Both the position numbers and the translations under genes were made by a program. From a virus: a stretch of DNA of 23,837 nucleotides. Of this stretch, positions 1 through 6,385 are shown in pieces. A model generated the notes under the pieces. It searched no databases. It was not told the DNA's origin and saw only the letters and a list, made by a program, of their open reading frames with translations. Location of the stretch: positions 1 through 23,837 of the IMG/VR virus record IMGVR_UViG_3300018067_000027. One strand, written 5' to 3'. Numbering within the stretch: the stretch's first letter is position 1; every line of letters begins with the position of its first letter.

Positions 1-752
1 GCGACTTCCGTCTCGGTGAGCGGTGCGGGCTTCGCCGCGCTGATCCACTCCCCCAGCGGGGAGACGGAAGCCTTGGCCTCCGCCTTCTCCGCCGCTGCCA
101 GCCACTGGCCCTTCAGGCCGTAGTGCTCCGCACAATCCGGGCCGAAGCCCACGAGCACCGACCGCTGTTCCTTGCCCTTGCCGATGTCCTTGCCGCAGAA
201 GCAGCAGTTACCGGTGAGCTTCCCGTAGTCCTTCGCCACCCGCGCCGGGTTCTCCGCCAGTTCACTCAGGAGCGCCGTCAACGCCTGCGTGAAGGGGTTG
301 ACCGTCTTATACGTGGGGGTGAACACCCCTTCCGGCGAGACGCTACCGTAGAAGGTGCGGTTCGGATACGTGCCCTCACCGAGCACGCTCACATGACCCG
401 CCTTGAGCGACTTCGGGCCGTTCAGGGCGAGGATGACCTTGCGGCCCTCGACCTGCAACCGGATCTTCGGGAACTTCAGGTGCGCCTTGGCCTCCGCGAA
501 CAGCTTGATGACCCCATCAAACCCGCCGACGTGGACTGGCTCCTGAATCACCGCCGACGACGCGACGACTTGGAACGCCGGAGCCTCGACGCGGGCGATG
601 AGCTTTTCCACCCATGGCTCCTGCTTGGGGGTGAGCCCGCCATACTTCTTGAAGCTGGCGATCAGGTTGGACGCGAACTGCGCGTCTGACGCCTTGAACT
701 TCGGGAGCAGCGACTGCAATTTTTCGACGTTGAGTTTCAGGTTTTGGTTCAT
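1..752 (-). CDS. Zinc-motif phage protein, DUF6011-like (3' end cut by window)
   Basis: At least 250 codons are open to the window edge with no stop, so the C-terminus is missing. The ATG at 752 follows a strong AGGAGG. Residues about 35-55 contain a 'LTPKQEPWVEKLI' segment. A C-terminal C..C (TGNCCFCGKD) followed about 20 residues later by GFGPDCAEHYGL resembles the zinc-binding DUF6011-type motif of phage proteins; that family assignment is from memory. No enzyme motif is visible. It is the first gene after the promoter at 801-829, and its SD sits in a hairpin loop. The protein at 8312-9169 carries a related C..C/G.DC arrangement, so the two may share a nucleic-acid-binding role (inference). 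Confidence 0.8.
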   Translation of the reverse strand, partial: MNQNLKLNVEKLQSLLPKFKASDAQFASNLIASFKKYGGLTPKQEPWVEKLIARVEAPAFQVVASSAVIQEPVHVGGFDGVIKLFAEAKAHLKFPKIRLQVEGRKVILALNGPKSLKAGHVSVLGEGTYPNRTFYGSVSPEGVFTPTYKTVNPFTQALTALLSELAENPARVAKDYGKLTGNCCFCGKDIGKGKEQRSVLVGFGPDCAEHYGLKGQWLAAAEKAEAKASVSPLGEWISAAKPAPLTETEV

Positions 753-758
753 TGGGGT

Positions 759-773
759 GCCCCTCCTGTGGGC
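759..773 (-). promoter_or_regulatory. Hairpin presenting the Shine-Dalgarno of the 752 gene
   Basis: GCCC (759-762) pairs with GGGC (770-773). The 7-nt loop reads ACAGGAG on the transcript, so the SD is displayed in the loop. Confidence 0.45.
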
Positions 774-800
774 GGTTGCTCAGTTCCGACTGACAAGAAC

Positions 801-829
801 AGTATAGCACCCATGAAACCGTTTGTCAA
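801..829 (-). promoter_or_regulatory. Sigma70-type promoter TTGACA-17-TATACT
   Basis: On the minus strand the -35 TTGACA (829-824) and -10 TATACT (806-801) are 17 bp apart. The TGA stop of the RapZ-like gene (826-828) lies inside the -35 box. It drives the gene starting at 752. Confidence 0.85.
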
Positions 830-1173
830 CTCGCCTGAATGTCTCGATGAATCACCGGCACACCCAACTCATGCCCCAGTCGTTCCGCCAGCACCACGCT
901 CCGATGACGGCCTCCAGTACACCCGATATACACCGTGTCCGTACCCGGTACGGTGGCCTGCGCCTTCAGGTAGGCGTACTTGGAGGCGAAATTAGGATCC
1001 TTCAGCACGAACGCCACCACCGCCGGGTCCAGCCCGTTCTTGGGGCGGAGAGTCTGGTCCCGGTAGGGGTTGCGGAAGAGGCTCCGCACGTCTACCACCA
1101 CCGTGCCGGGGATGGATTCCTCCGGGGGATTGGGGTGCTTGAATCCAAAGCTGATCACTCGCTGTATCGCCAT
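826..1173 (-). CDS. Stand-alone RapZ C-terminal-like domain protein
   Basis: This 115-aa protein contains the signature GCTGGRHRSV (residues 84-93), typical of the C-terminal domain of RapZ/YvcJ. In Enterobacteria that domain binds the small RNA GlmZ and RNase E. The N-terminal P-loop kinase part of full-length RapZ (about 284 aa) is absent. An 'SFGFKHPNP' opening and 'VVVDVRSLFRNPY' strand also fit the family. The ATG at 1173 follows AAGGAG and lies one base after the stop of the upstream gene. A phage RapZ-C could act on host RNA regulation, but that is inference; other folds using the same nucleotide-like loop remain possible. Confidence 0.8.
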   Translation of the reverse strand: MAIQRVISFGFKHPNPPEESIPGTVVVDVRSLFRNPYRDQTLRPKNGLDPAVVAFVLKDPNFASKYAYLKAQATVPGTDTVYIGCTGGRHRSVVLAERLGHELGVPVIHRDIQAS

Positions 1174-1174
1174 T

Positions 1175-1573
1175 TCACCGCACTCCTTGCGCCTCTAAGA
1201 TGGGCCGTCCCATCCAGAATCTCACGCCGTATCGTAGGCCCAGCACGTGCCCCTGCCAGAAAGACACATACACCTTCGAACCGATGGGATAACCTACATA
1301 GGTTTTCTCGTCCACCGTCTCACTGTGCGGCCCCTCGGCGTCGAAGTACTCCAGACTCCACGACGGCGATACCCACACCGGATGGCACGTGGTGTGGCCC
1401 TTGTCATCGCTATCACAAGACGTGGTGTAGTGCCCCGGCGTATAGGAGCCGCCAACGATCACACTCTCAATGGTTTCTTGGGTGGCTCCTCGATAGTCCC
1501 GCACACACTGCGTAAAGAGGCACACGAGAAACGCCATCGCACAGACCACAAGTGCCCGCTGGGTATGCGTCAA
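1175..1573 (-). CDS. Exported or membrane-anchored protein of unknown function
   Basis: This 132-aa protein opens with a basic and hydrophobic stretch (residues 6-22, RALVVCAMAFLVCLFTQ) followed by Cys23, resembling a signal or lipoprotein signal. The lipobox (FTQC) is not canonical. The rest is a beta-rich soluble part with two Cys (TTSCDSDDKGHTTCHP). The start is TTG, supported by AAGGAGG 7 bases upstream. It is led by promoter 1604-1633 and the operator-like palindrome at 1586-1599. I do not recognise the family. A cell-surface or superinfection-related role is possible but unsupported. Confidence 0.65.
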   Translation of the reverse strand: MTHTQRALVVCAMAFLVCLFTQCVRDYRGATQETIESVIVGGSYTPGHYTTSCDSDDKGHTTCHPVWVSPSWSLEYFDAEGPHSETVDEKTYVGYPIGSKVYVSFWQGHVLGLRYGVRFWMGRPILEAQGVR

Positions 1574-1576
1574 AAG

Positions 1577-1590
1577 GTGCCTCCTTGCAC
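1577..1590 (-). promoter_or_regulatory. SD-in-loop hairpin before the 1573 start
   Basis: GTGC (1577-1580) and GCAC (1587-1590) form a stem whose 6-nt loop is exactly AAGGAG on the transcript. The promoter-distal arm is shared with the 14-bp palindrome at 1586-1599. Confidence 0.45.
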
Positions 1591-1599
1591 TTGATTGCA
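1586..1599 (-). promoter_or_regulatory. Operator-like palindrome, site 1
   Basis: The minus strand reads TGCAATCAAGTGCA, lying between the -10 at 1604-1609 and the SD. It is one of six related sites in the window (consensus TGCAMTCARKTGCA). Confidence 0.6.
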
Positions 1600-1603
1600 G
1601 GCT

Positions 1604-1633
1604 ATTCTATCACCACCGGATGCGGGCTGTCAC
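1604..1633 (-). promoter_or_regulatory. Promoter GTGACA-18-TAGAAT
   Basis: The -35 GTGACA (1633-1628) and -10 TAGAAT (1609-1604) overlap the 3' end of the 1610-2128 gene. It sits directly upstream of operator site 1. Confidence 0.6.
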
Positions 1634-2128
1634 CCCCTTCTGGGTCTTGTTGATGGAGGGTGAGACGGACACATGCTTGGTTCGAAGTCCCACCCACGCC
1701 ATCAGAATCCCGCCGCCAATCATGCCCAGTCCGATCTGGGTTTCCAGCGGAGAGCCACACCCGCCGTCGTTCACGTAAGTGTCACCCACGCAGTACGAAT
1801 CGCCCAGTATGTGGTAGGTGTCCTCACTCGGGTGGAACGCCACGCCGAAACCTGCGGCGGCGATCAGGATGCCCGCTATCGCCAGCTTCGCACTGACCAT
1901 GTCCCCCTTGGGAGGTGTCCACGGGTCATACCCCATCTTGCAGGCGATCTCCCGCTGCTCCGGCGTATAGCTGTTCCACCGCTGCGCCGACATCCCCATA
2001 GGCGGGATGCTACACGGAGGCACCCACGTCGAAAGGTCACGCGGCACTACCACCGCATCCTGCGCCCACACCGGCACACTCACCGCCACCTGACTCACCA
2101 CCACCACCGCTGCAATCAGTCGTCTCAC
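1610..2128 (-). CDS. Exported protein with internal membrane segments, unknown function
   Basis: The 172-aa product starts MRRLIAAVVVVSQVAVSVPVWA, a clear signal peptide with a likely cleavage after VWA (about residue 22). Two further apolar stretches follow (AKLAIAGILIAAAGFGVAF and QIGLGMIGGGILMAWVGL), so it may be a small membrane protein. Between them is a Cys-containing loop. The GTG start at 2128 was chosen because GAGGAG lies 8 bases upstream and the start overlaps the previous stop (GTGA). The family is not recognised. Confidence 0.65.
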   Translation of the reverse strand: MRRLIAAVVVVSQVAVSVPVWAQDAVVVPRDLSTWVPPCSIPPMGMSAQRWNSYTPEQREIACKMGYDPWTPPKGDMVSAKLAIAGILIAAAGFGVAFHPSEDTYHILGDSYCVGDTYVNDGGCGSPLETQIGLGMIGGGILMAWVGLRTKHVSVSPSINKTQKGVTARIRW

Positions 2129-2292
2129 TTCTTTTTCTCCTCGACAGGTTTCACCCACACGATTTTCACCACGTTGTAGTACGTGGCGATCTTCTTGGCC
2201 GCATCAGCGGCGTCCTCACAGCCTGCGATGTTGGTGACGATCTCCACGTTCTTGGGAGATCGTTTCACCAATGCCTTGACCGTGAAGATCAC
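2125..2292 (-). CDS. Small protein of unknown function (55 aa)
   Basis: The open frame starts at GTG 2292, which overlaps the stop of the 2289-2531 gene, and ends overlapping the GTG of the 1610-2128 gene. The product is basic, with 'VKALVKRSPKNVEIVTNIAGCEDAADAAKKI' character split over two helices/strands. No good SD precedes it, so expression would rely on coupling. Reading-frame continuity and coupling at both ends are the main support. Confidence 0.5.
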   Translation of the reverse strand: MIFTVKALVKRSPKNVEIVTNIAGCEDAADAAKKIATYYNVVKIVWVKPVEEKKK

Positions 2293-2531
2293 TCCCGTGT
2301 CACCAGCACCCCGGCATGCACCAACGTGACATCCCGCACCACCGTCTCCTTGTGAACGGCTGATCGTGGCCGCACCTCCAGCCGCATGGCCCGCGCCATC
2401 TCGACGGCTTCCAAGAAATCGTTGGCGATCAGGAGCCGTTCCTCGATGGGCTGATCATCCGCCCGCGTCTCGTGATCCACCACCAGATCGAACGTCGCCC
2501 GATAGACGTTGCACTCCCCAAATCCTTCCAT
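2289..2531 (-). CDS. Small phage protein of unknown function (80 aa)
   Basis: Begins MEGFGECNVYRATFDLVVDHE at ATG 2531, after an AGGAGG and overlapping the upstream stop (TGATG). The pattern is one beta-rich start, a central helix (ANDFLEAVEMARAM) and beta-rich end (VVRDVTLVHAGVLV). A similar layout occurs in the 9237-9449 product. No motif gives a function. Confidence 0.65.
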   Translation of the reverse strand: MEGFGECNVYRATFDLVVDHETRADDQPIEERLLIANDFLEAVEMARAMRLEVRPRSAVHKETVVRDVTLVHAGVLVTRE

Positions 2532-2770
2532 CACGCTGCCTCCTGTGCCGTCACAATGACCGACTTCTCTCCGCACCACTCACACCGCATGCAGGCCCAG
2601 AACGTCGCGGGGCGCACCTTGCGCGGAGACTTGGTCACATCCGGGGACCAGATGATCTCCGACACCGCTCCGCCGTCCTCGACACCGACGCGATCCGCGA
2701 TGCTGCTGCACTGCGGACAGATGACGAACGGGTGATCAAGTGTTCCGCCGACGAATTGGACGAGCGGCAT
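2531..2770 (-). CDS. Zinc-ribbon-like small phage protein
   Basis: A 79-aa protein with two Cys pairs, CPQC near residue 18 and CMRCEWCGEK near residue 62, the layout of a small zinc ribbon. Start ATG 2770 has AAGGAG 8 bases upstream, displayed in a hairpin loop. It is first after the near-perfect promoter 2808-2836. Probable nucleic-acid or protein-binding adapter (inference). Confidence 0.75.
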   Translation of the reverse strand: MPLVQFVGGTLDHPFVICPQCSSIADRVGVEDGGAVSEIIWSPDVTKSPRKVRPATFWACMRCEWCGEKSVIVTAQEAA

Positions 2771-2772
2771 GT

Positions 2773-2787
2773 GTTCACTCCTTGAAC
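2773..2787 (-). promoter_or_regulatory. SD-in-loop hairpin before the 2770 start
   Basis: GTTCA (2773-2777) and TGAAC (2783-2787) form a perfect 5-bp stem; the 5-nt loop is AGGAG on the transcript. Confidence 0.5.
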
Positions 2788-2801
2788 GCAAAATTGAATG
2801 C
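2786..2801 (-). promoter_or_regulatory. Degenerate operator-like site
   Basis: The minus strand reads TGCATTCAATTTTGCG, matching the left half of the 14-bp operator family with a 2-base insertion. It holds the same place, between -10 and SD. Confidence 0.3.
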
Positions 2802-2807
2802 AAAACC

Positions 2808-2836
2808 AGTATACCACCGACTCTGCCGTGTGTCAA
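2808..2836 (-). promoter_or_regulatory. Sigma70-type promoter TTGACA-17-TATACT
   Basis: Consensus -35 (2836-2831) and TATACT -10 (2813-2808) with ideal 17-bp spacing. The -35 directly abuts the TAA stop of the 2837-3220 gene. Confidence 0.88.
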
Positions 2837-3220
2837 TTACCGATTGCGGTAAAACTCCTGTTCACTCTTCAACTGACCGCCCATCGTGCATTTGTCTTCA
2901 TCCCAGTCCATGGCCACCCAGTCAATTCCTTTCTGGGCTGACCACAACGGATGTTTCCGGGCAAGTGTCTCCATGTTCTCGATGCAGGACGGTGTTCTCA
3001 ACGCCTTGGCTTTCAACAAAGCCAGATACTCGGGTGACTTCATCCACGTATGAAGTTGATCCTGCTCAACCTGTGTTACCGCCTGCTTCACTACCTGCTT
3101 CGCGGTCTGACTGGCTTTTTCTCGTTCAATAAGACCGGGTACCACCATCCGCAGAAACACCGTGAATGCTGCCACCACGCTCCCGACCACCACGAACACA
3201 ACCTTCCACTTGATCATCAT
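2837..3220 (-). CDS. Membrane-anchored small protein with charged helix
   Basis: 127 aa. Residues 6-24 (VVFVVVGSVVAAFTVFLRM) form one membrane span, followed by a long charged helix (EREKASQTAKQVVKQAVTQVEQDQ) and a soluble domain with two Cys. The ATG at 3220 overlaps the upstream stop (TGATG). Topology with a short N-terminus and long C-terminal domain resembles phage spanin or accessory membrane proteins only superficially; no lysis genes are nearby, so no function is assigned. Confidence 0.65.
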   Translation of the reverse strand: MMIKWKVVFVVVGSVVAAFTVFLRMVVPGLIEREKASQTAKQVVKQAVTQVEQDQLHTWMKSPEYLALLKAKALRTPSCIENMETLARKHPLWSAQKGIDWVAMDWDEDKCTMGGQLKSEQEFYRNR

Positions 3221-3576
3221 CAATCTTCGTGCTTGTTGTCGAACTTCCAAGCCTCCGCCGCCGGGATGCCCAGCGACGTGTGCAGGCCCGTCAGGCGCGT
3301 GAACACGCTTTGGAGCGCATCGTTGTACACATCGCTCACCGTGGCCACGGTCTTCAACTTCCCCGCCCGGAGGTAGCTGGCCGTCACCGTGTAGGTGTCT
3401 GCTGGATCCAGCGTGACCTTGACCACGTTGACTCGCTTGCCATCGTAGTTCACGGAGTTGATCCGGAGCGACAGGCTGTCGGCGGAGCCAATCAGGTTCT
3501 TGGCCCCGGTCATCACAAGGAACCGCTGCCCGCCGAGTTGCTGCAAAATCGTCTGTGCGACGTGTAAATCTGCCAT
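3220..3576 (-). CDS. Conserved phage hypothetical protein (118 aa)
   Basis: Starts MADLHVAQTILQQLGGQRFLVMTGAKNL. The combination LGG..F..MTGAKN, a central 'VNVVKVTLDPADTYTV' and terminal 'VFTRLTGLHTSLG' matches a layout I recall from many phage and prophage hypothetical proteins without known role. ATG 3576 follows AAGGAGGGG within a hairpin loop. It is first after promoter 3605-3634 and is translationally linked to the membrane protein downstream. Confidence 0.78.
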   Translation of the reverse strand: MADLHVAQTILQQLGGQRFLVMTGAKNLIGSADSLSLRINSVNYDGKRVNVVKVTLDPADTYTVTASYLRAGKLKTVATVSDVYNDALQSVFTRLTGLHTSLGIPAAEAWKFDNKHED

Positions 3577-3580
3577 GTGG

Positions 3581-3600
3581 GTGCCCCCTCCTTGAGGCAC
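3581..3600 (-). promoter_or_regulatory. SD-in-loop hairpin before the 3576 start
   Basis: GTGCC (3581-3585) pairs with GGCAC (3596-3600). The 10-nt loop contains AAGGAGGG on the transcript. Confidence 0.45.
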
Positions 3601-3604
3601 ACCC

Positions 3605-3634
3605 ATCATCGCACACTCAACGGACGTTTGTCAA
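3605..3634 (-). promoter_or_regulatory. Promoter TTGACA-18-GATGAT
   Basis: -35 at 3634-3629 and -10 GATGAT at 3610-3605. The TGA stop of the HAD gene (3631-3633) is inside the -35 box. Confidence 0.7.
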
Positions 3635-4131
3635 GCTGCAACTGATTGCCGGGAGTACACCGGCCCGGTCGTCAACAGCGCCGTCGCCTGCCGGATGTTC
3701 TCCGGCGTCACCCCCTTCATGGGATCCGTCTCCACGAACCATGGACGCACCACATCCATGTTGAAACGACCGTGGTGATTGTCATCGAGGATGGCCACGC
3801 GTACGGGCTGTGGTTGCTGCGCCAGCCAATCTGCAATCTCCTGCCCTCGGACGCCGTCGCCCTGCTCCTTCGGGATGTGCGTGGTGCCGAGCACCCGGCG
3901 AGGAGGAATCGAGCCGTAGAAGAACAAAATCTTCCGCAAATCCCCGAGTGAGTGATGATGCCGCCAGTCGGAACTGATCACGATGCTGGCATTGAGCCGC
4001 TGCACCATGTCTCCGACACGATGCACCAATGTGCGGTCGAGGGGATCCTTAGAGTAATAGGTATTGAATCGGTTCATGACGCCGTCAAAGTCGAGCATCA
4101 CGATACGACGAGTTAGATCTACGTGGTTCAC
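3631..4131 (-). CDS. HAD-superfamily phosphatase (RNA-repair type)
   Basis: 166 aa with HAD motif I LDFDGVMN (D14, D16), motif II Ser in VISSDWR (about residue 53), and a late acidic motif ILDDNHHG. The 'SSDWR' and compact length fit the HAD domain of Swiss-army-knife RNA repair proteins; such enzymes remove phosphates from nucleic acid ends or small metabolites. GTG 4131 overlaps the stop of a 55-aa gene, which in turn overlaps the P-loop kinase gene. The kinase and phosphatase pair resembles a split T4-type polynucleotide kinase-phosphatase (inference). Confidence 0.82.
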   Translation of the reverse strand: MNHVDLTRRIVMLDFDGVMNRFNTYYSKDPLDRTLVHRVGDMVQRLNASIVISSDWRHHHSLGDLRKILFFYGSIPPRRVLGTTHIPKEQGDGVRGQEIADWLAQQPQPVRVAILDDNHHGRFNMDVVRPWFVETDPMKGVTPENIRQATALLTTGPVYSRQSVAA

Positions 4132-4295
4132 ACATCTCTCTTTTCTGCACCTGAGTGCAAGTCTGGCCGGTCCACCGTCGCCACCACATCTTCCAGCGTA
4201 TCGTACGCGAGATGCAGGGCTTGCGCCTCGGTTAACTCGGGCACCATCTCCATCAAAATCTTCGCGAGTCGAGCGACGATCTCGCTGTCGGTCAT
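4128..4295 (-). CDS. Small acidic helical protein (55 aa)
   Basis: Reads MTDSEIVARLAKILMEMVPE then an acidic helix. ATG 4295 overlaps the kinase stop (ATGA) and follows GGGAG. The stop overlaps the HAD gene GTG. The operator-like palindrome at 4146-4159 lies within its last codons. Coupling on both sides supports it as a real gene; function unknown. Confidence 0.65.
   Translation of the reverse strand: MTDSEIVARLAKILMEMVPELTEAQALHLAYDTLEDVVATVDRPDLHSGAEKRDV
4146..4159 (-). promoter_or_regulatory. Operator-like palindrome, site 2
   Basis: Minus strand TGCACTCAGGTGCA, 15 bases before the GTG of the HAD gene and inside the end of the 55-aa gene. I see no convincing promoter with it. Confidence 0.5.
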
Positions 4296-4678
4296 CGCTC
4301 CCAGCGATCTCGCATGGCCGTGATCACTGTCGCTGGCACATCATGAACGTTTGGATGCAGCGGCCCGCTCAAGGTGATCTCCACCACCCGATAGCCGTAT
4401 TGAAGGGCCATATCAAGGTAGGGCTGCATCTCCCACCGCTGCGTGAACGTGTTCGATACCGACAGGTCCAACCCTGCCGACATCGCCTCATTCACGCGCA
4501 CCCGGCAGTACGCATGGGCCTCTCCCCTCTTTTCAGGATCAAACCGGTACTGATAGACGCCATCCACGTACGCCTCGAAAAACTGATCCGCTTCAAACAC
4601 CCTCTCTGGCGTCAGCGTTTTGGCCAGTGTCGTCTTGCCGCTCCCCGGCAGACCACGAATGAGATACAACGTCTTCAT
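4292..4678 (-). CDS. P-loop kinase (AAA_33/polynucleotide-kinase-like)
   Basis: 128 aa beginning MKTLYLIRGLPGSGKTTLAK, an N-terminal Walker A (residues 9-16). 'VFEADQFFE' supplies the acidic residue of the acceptor or Mg site, and 'VSNTFTQRWEMQPYLDMA' matches the small AAA_33 kinase fold. Members phosphorylate nucleotides, nucleic acid 5' ends or other small hydroxyl substrates. It is one coupled gene away from a HAD phosphatase, as if the two halves of T4 polynucleotide kinase-phosphatase were split. ATG 4678 overlaps the preceding stop. Confidence 0.85.
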   Translation of the reverse strand: MKTLYLIRGLPGSGKTTLAKTLTPERVFEADQFFEAYVDGVYQYRFDPEKRGEAHAYCRVRVNEAMSAGLDLSVSNTFTQRWEMQPYLDMALQYGYRVVEITLSGPLHPNVHDVPATVITAMRDRWER

Positions 4679-4770
4679 CGTTTCTTTCTGTCCTTCCACC
4701 ACGCCCAGAGAAACGCTGTGGGGATGCAGATCACCCAGAACGCCACCACCGCCCACGCATCAGGATTCAT
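4675..4770 (-). CDS. Tiny single-span membrane protein (31 aa)
   Basis: Reads MNPDAWAVVAFWVICIPTAF then LWAWWKDRKKR: one transmembrane helix and a basic tail, so probably N-out/C-in. Its ATG overlaps the upstream stop and its TGA overlaps the kinase ATG (ATGA at both ends), which strongly supports translation although it is only 31 codons. Confidence 0.65.
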   Translation of the reverse strand: MNPDAWAVVAFWVICIPTAFLWAWWKDRKKR

Positions 4771-5111
4771 TGTGGCAACGTCTCCTCAAACGTCTCGTGC
4801 TGCTCTCCGATGGTGCGAACCGTCTCCGCATTCTCGCAGGACAGCATCTGGATCCGCACCGCAATGTTGTTGCCCGGTCCCCACTGGTTCACGAGCCACC
4901 CGATGCAGTGGGCGTCCTGCGTCTCGTGGCAGGCCATGACGTGCTGCTCCGATGCGAACAGGGGAGCCAGATCCCCCGGCGCTGCAATCGTGCGCTTCAA
5001 CGCACAGTGCTTGTCCCGGCTGTAGCCGTTCGGAATGTCGTAGGGATCCACGTCCTTCCGCCACGGGCACTTCGCACATTGCACCGTGCGCTTCAGTTTC
5101 CATGCACTCAC
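4767..5111 (-). CDS. Cys-rich phage protein, DUF6283-like
   Basis: 114 aa. Early 'CAKCPWRKDVDPYDIPNGY', then 'MACHETQDAHCIGWLVNQWGPGNNIAVRI' is the pattern of the DUF6283 family found in phages and actinobacteria (recalled, not searched). Conserved Cys/His residues probably bind metal. GTG 5111 overlaps the previous stop (GTGA); SD is weak, so translation is probably coupled. Function of the family is unknown. Confidence 0.78.
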   Translation of the reverse strand: MSAWKLKRTVQCAKCPWRKDVDPYDIPNGYSRDKHCALKRTIAAPGDLAPLFASEQHVMACHETQDAHCIGWLVNQWGPGNNIAVRIQMLSCENAETVRTIGEQHETFEETLPQ

Positions 5112-5413
5112 TTCGGAAGCTCGCTATCTGCGGCCTTCCAAATATCTCCATCGGGGAACGTGTAAGCGTGATCCTCCAGCCGTCCGTTGAGATCCATTTC
5201 GTCCACCAGATGTTGGATCTTGGCAGTCAGTTCCTCCACCACGTGCTGGAGTGCCGCCACGGTCATCTCCGGACTGGCTGGTTCCCGAGCCGCTGAGAGC
5301 ACCCAGCCGCACCCCGGACAGGGCCGAGAGCCTTCGCCCGATTGCAGCAGATACTGCCGCTGACTGTCGTGGTTCAGGGCGCACTTGGGTTCACGTCTGA
5401 TTGGTTCGGTCAT
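5108..5413 (-). CDS. Zinc-binding-like phage protein with coiled helix
   Basis: 101 aa. N-terminal Cys12 and the pair CPGCGW (residues 32-37) could bind zinc. A helix follows (MTVAALQHVVEELTAKIQHLVDEM). ATG 5413 follows GGAG and overlaps the upstream stop (ATGA). No family recognised. Confidence 0.68.
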   Translation of the reverse strand: MTEPIRREPKCALNHDSQRQYLLQSGEGSRPCPGCGWVLSAAREPASPEMTVAALQHVVEELTAKIQHLVDEMDLNGRLEDHAYTFPDGDIWKAADSELPK

Positions 5414-5772
5414 AGCTTCTCCGTTCGTAGTTCATGACTGCCGCACAGCAGGCACAGGTGATGGTCGTACTTCCGGGCGTTGACCTCTGCCAGCGAGTAG
5501 ATGTGCCCACACTTCCCGCAGACAAGCACGTCAATCGTGCCCGGTTTCGTGTTCACCCACTCCCGAAGCGTGTTGTGCATGTCCTTCGCATCGACGGCTT
5601 CATCAAGGATGCGGGTAACTTCTTCCCGACAGGTGCAGGACACTGGTGCGCCAGCCACGAGAACGTCCCGGTGATCCTCTGCCCGCACGATGGGCACTTG
5701 TACTCGGGCATTGGGTTCCTTCTCGGGCAGACGTGCCCGGTAGCGTCGTTTCGTCTGGCTCTGCCGTCTCAC
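5410..5772 (-). CDS. Zinc-ribbon protein (120 aa)
   Basis: Start GTG 5772 chosen because it overlaps the upstream stop (GTGA) and has GGAG 8 bases ahead. Basic N-terminus (RRQSQTKRRYRAR), a CTC pair mid-protein, and a C-terminal zinc ribbon CGKCGHIY...CLLCGSH. Likely nucleic-acid or protein-binding; family not recognised. Confidence 0.7.
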   Translation of the reverse strand: MRRQSQTKRRYRARLPEKEPNARVQVPIVRAEDHRDVLVAGAPVSCTCREEVTRILDEAVDAKDMHNTLREWVNTKPGTIDVLVCGKCGHIYSLAEVNARKYDHHLCLLCGSHELRTEKL

Positions 5773-6035
5773 TGGAAAATCTCCAACAGGCCTTGCGCCA
5801 CGGTGAACACCTCGGCATAGCCGTAGGCGTGCCCTTCCTCCCATGCCCGGTACGCCACCTTGGCCGCGTACTGGGCGGGGACGCCGTTCTCCTCCAGCCA
5901 AATCGTGAGATCCGTCATGAATTGGCCGGTCAGTTCACCCTCCCGGCGATGATACGTCTCTCGCGTCTCCTTGGTGTAGGGGACCGGGTTCCGATACCCA
6001 TCCTCCCGCACACGCTGTTCGAAATCTTCCGCCAT
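5769..6035 (-). CDS. Small phage protein (88 aa), helical
   Basis: MAEDFEQRVREDGYRNP..., then 'FMTDLTIWLEENGVPAQYAAKVAYRAWEEGHAYGYAEVF', an alanine/aromatic helical pair. A GGAAACTG leader precedes the ATG, the same eight bases seen before the next gene upstream. Unknown function. Confidence 0.68.
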   Translation of the reverse strand: MAEDFEQRVREDGYRNPVPYTKETRETYHRREGELTGQFMTDLTIWLEENGVPAQYAAKVAYRAWEEGHAYGYAEVFTVAQGLLEIFQ

Positions 6036-6046
6036 CAGTTTCCGTC

Positions 6047-6127
6047 CTACTTCAAGTGATCCGTGTTGAACCCATGCTTCTTGGCATCCGCGATCATCTT
6101 CTCGCGGGGCGTGACAATCTTAGCCAT
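6047..6127 (-). CDS. Tiny basic peptide gene (26 aa)
   Basis: Starts MAKIVTPREKMIADAKKHGF and stops at TAG 6047. An SD-like AGAGGAAAC precedes it and its ATG overlaps the upstream stop (TGATG). The helix is amphipathic and Lys-rich. Support is the start context and position in a continuous operon. Confidence 0.5.
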   Translation of the reverse strand: MAKIVTPREKMIADAKKHGFNTDHLK

Positions 6128-6315
6128 CAGTTTCCTCTCGACGCATCATACGCCCGGTCACCCTCGACGTTACAGGCATCACAGCTTCCGAGCGGATTGC
6201 CGTGAGCACAGGGCTTTTTTGAGCACGGTTTGCACACTGCGTAGGGCCACGAGGGCCAGAGCGCCTTGCCGCACAGGGCGCAGTAGTGATCGGGTGGCGT
6301 AGGCGTGAACGGCAT
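6127..6315 (-). CDS. Zinc-ribbon phage protein (62 aa)
   Basis: MPFTPTPPDHYCALCGKALWPSWPYAVCKPC, then CAHGNPLGSCDAC and terminal 'AYDASR'. Four Cys pairs make two zinc-binding knuckles. The terminal AYDA.R motif recurs in phage zinc proteins I recall. ATG 6315 has GGAGGAG ahead, located in a hairpin loop. It is first after the weak promoter near 6357-6385. Confidence 0.75.
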   Translation of the reverse strand: MPFTPTPPDHYCALCGKALWPSWPYAVCKPCSKKPCAHGNPLGSCDACNVEGDRAYDASRGN

Positions 6316-6322
6316 CTCGTTG

Positions 6323-6336
6323 GCTCCTCCGTGAGC
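6323..6336 (-). promoter_or_regulatory. SD-in-loop hairpin before the 6315 start
   Basis: GCTC (6323-6326) and GAGC (6333-6336) enclose a 6-nt loop reading ACGGAG on the transcript. A second hairpin, GTCGCA/TGCGAC with a 3-nt loop, lies just upstream at 6339-6353. Confidence 0.45.
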
Positions 6337-6356
6337 GAGTCGCACCATGCGACACA

Positions 6357-6385
6357 GCTAGTCTACCACAATTCCGGTGTATGCC
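6357..6385 (-). promoter_or_regulatory. Possible promoter TAGGCA-16-TAGACT
   Basis: In the 69-bp gap between genes, TAGACT preceded at 16 bp by TAGGCA gives a moderate sigma70 match. Weaker than the other promoters here. Confidence 0.35.

Noticed and set aside
517-810. 97-codon minus-strand frame at the left end
   Set aside because: Out of frame with the gene running from 752 to the left edge, which has a good SD, promoter and zinc motif.
4064-4939. 291-codon plus-strand open frame over the kinase/HAD region
   Set aside because: Crosses five coupled minus-strand genes; Arg/Pro/His-rich and motif-free.
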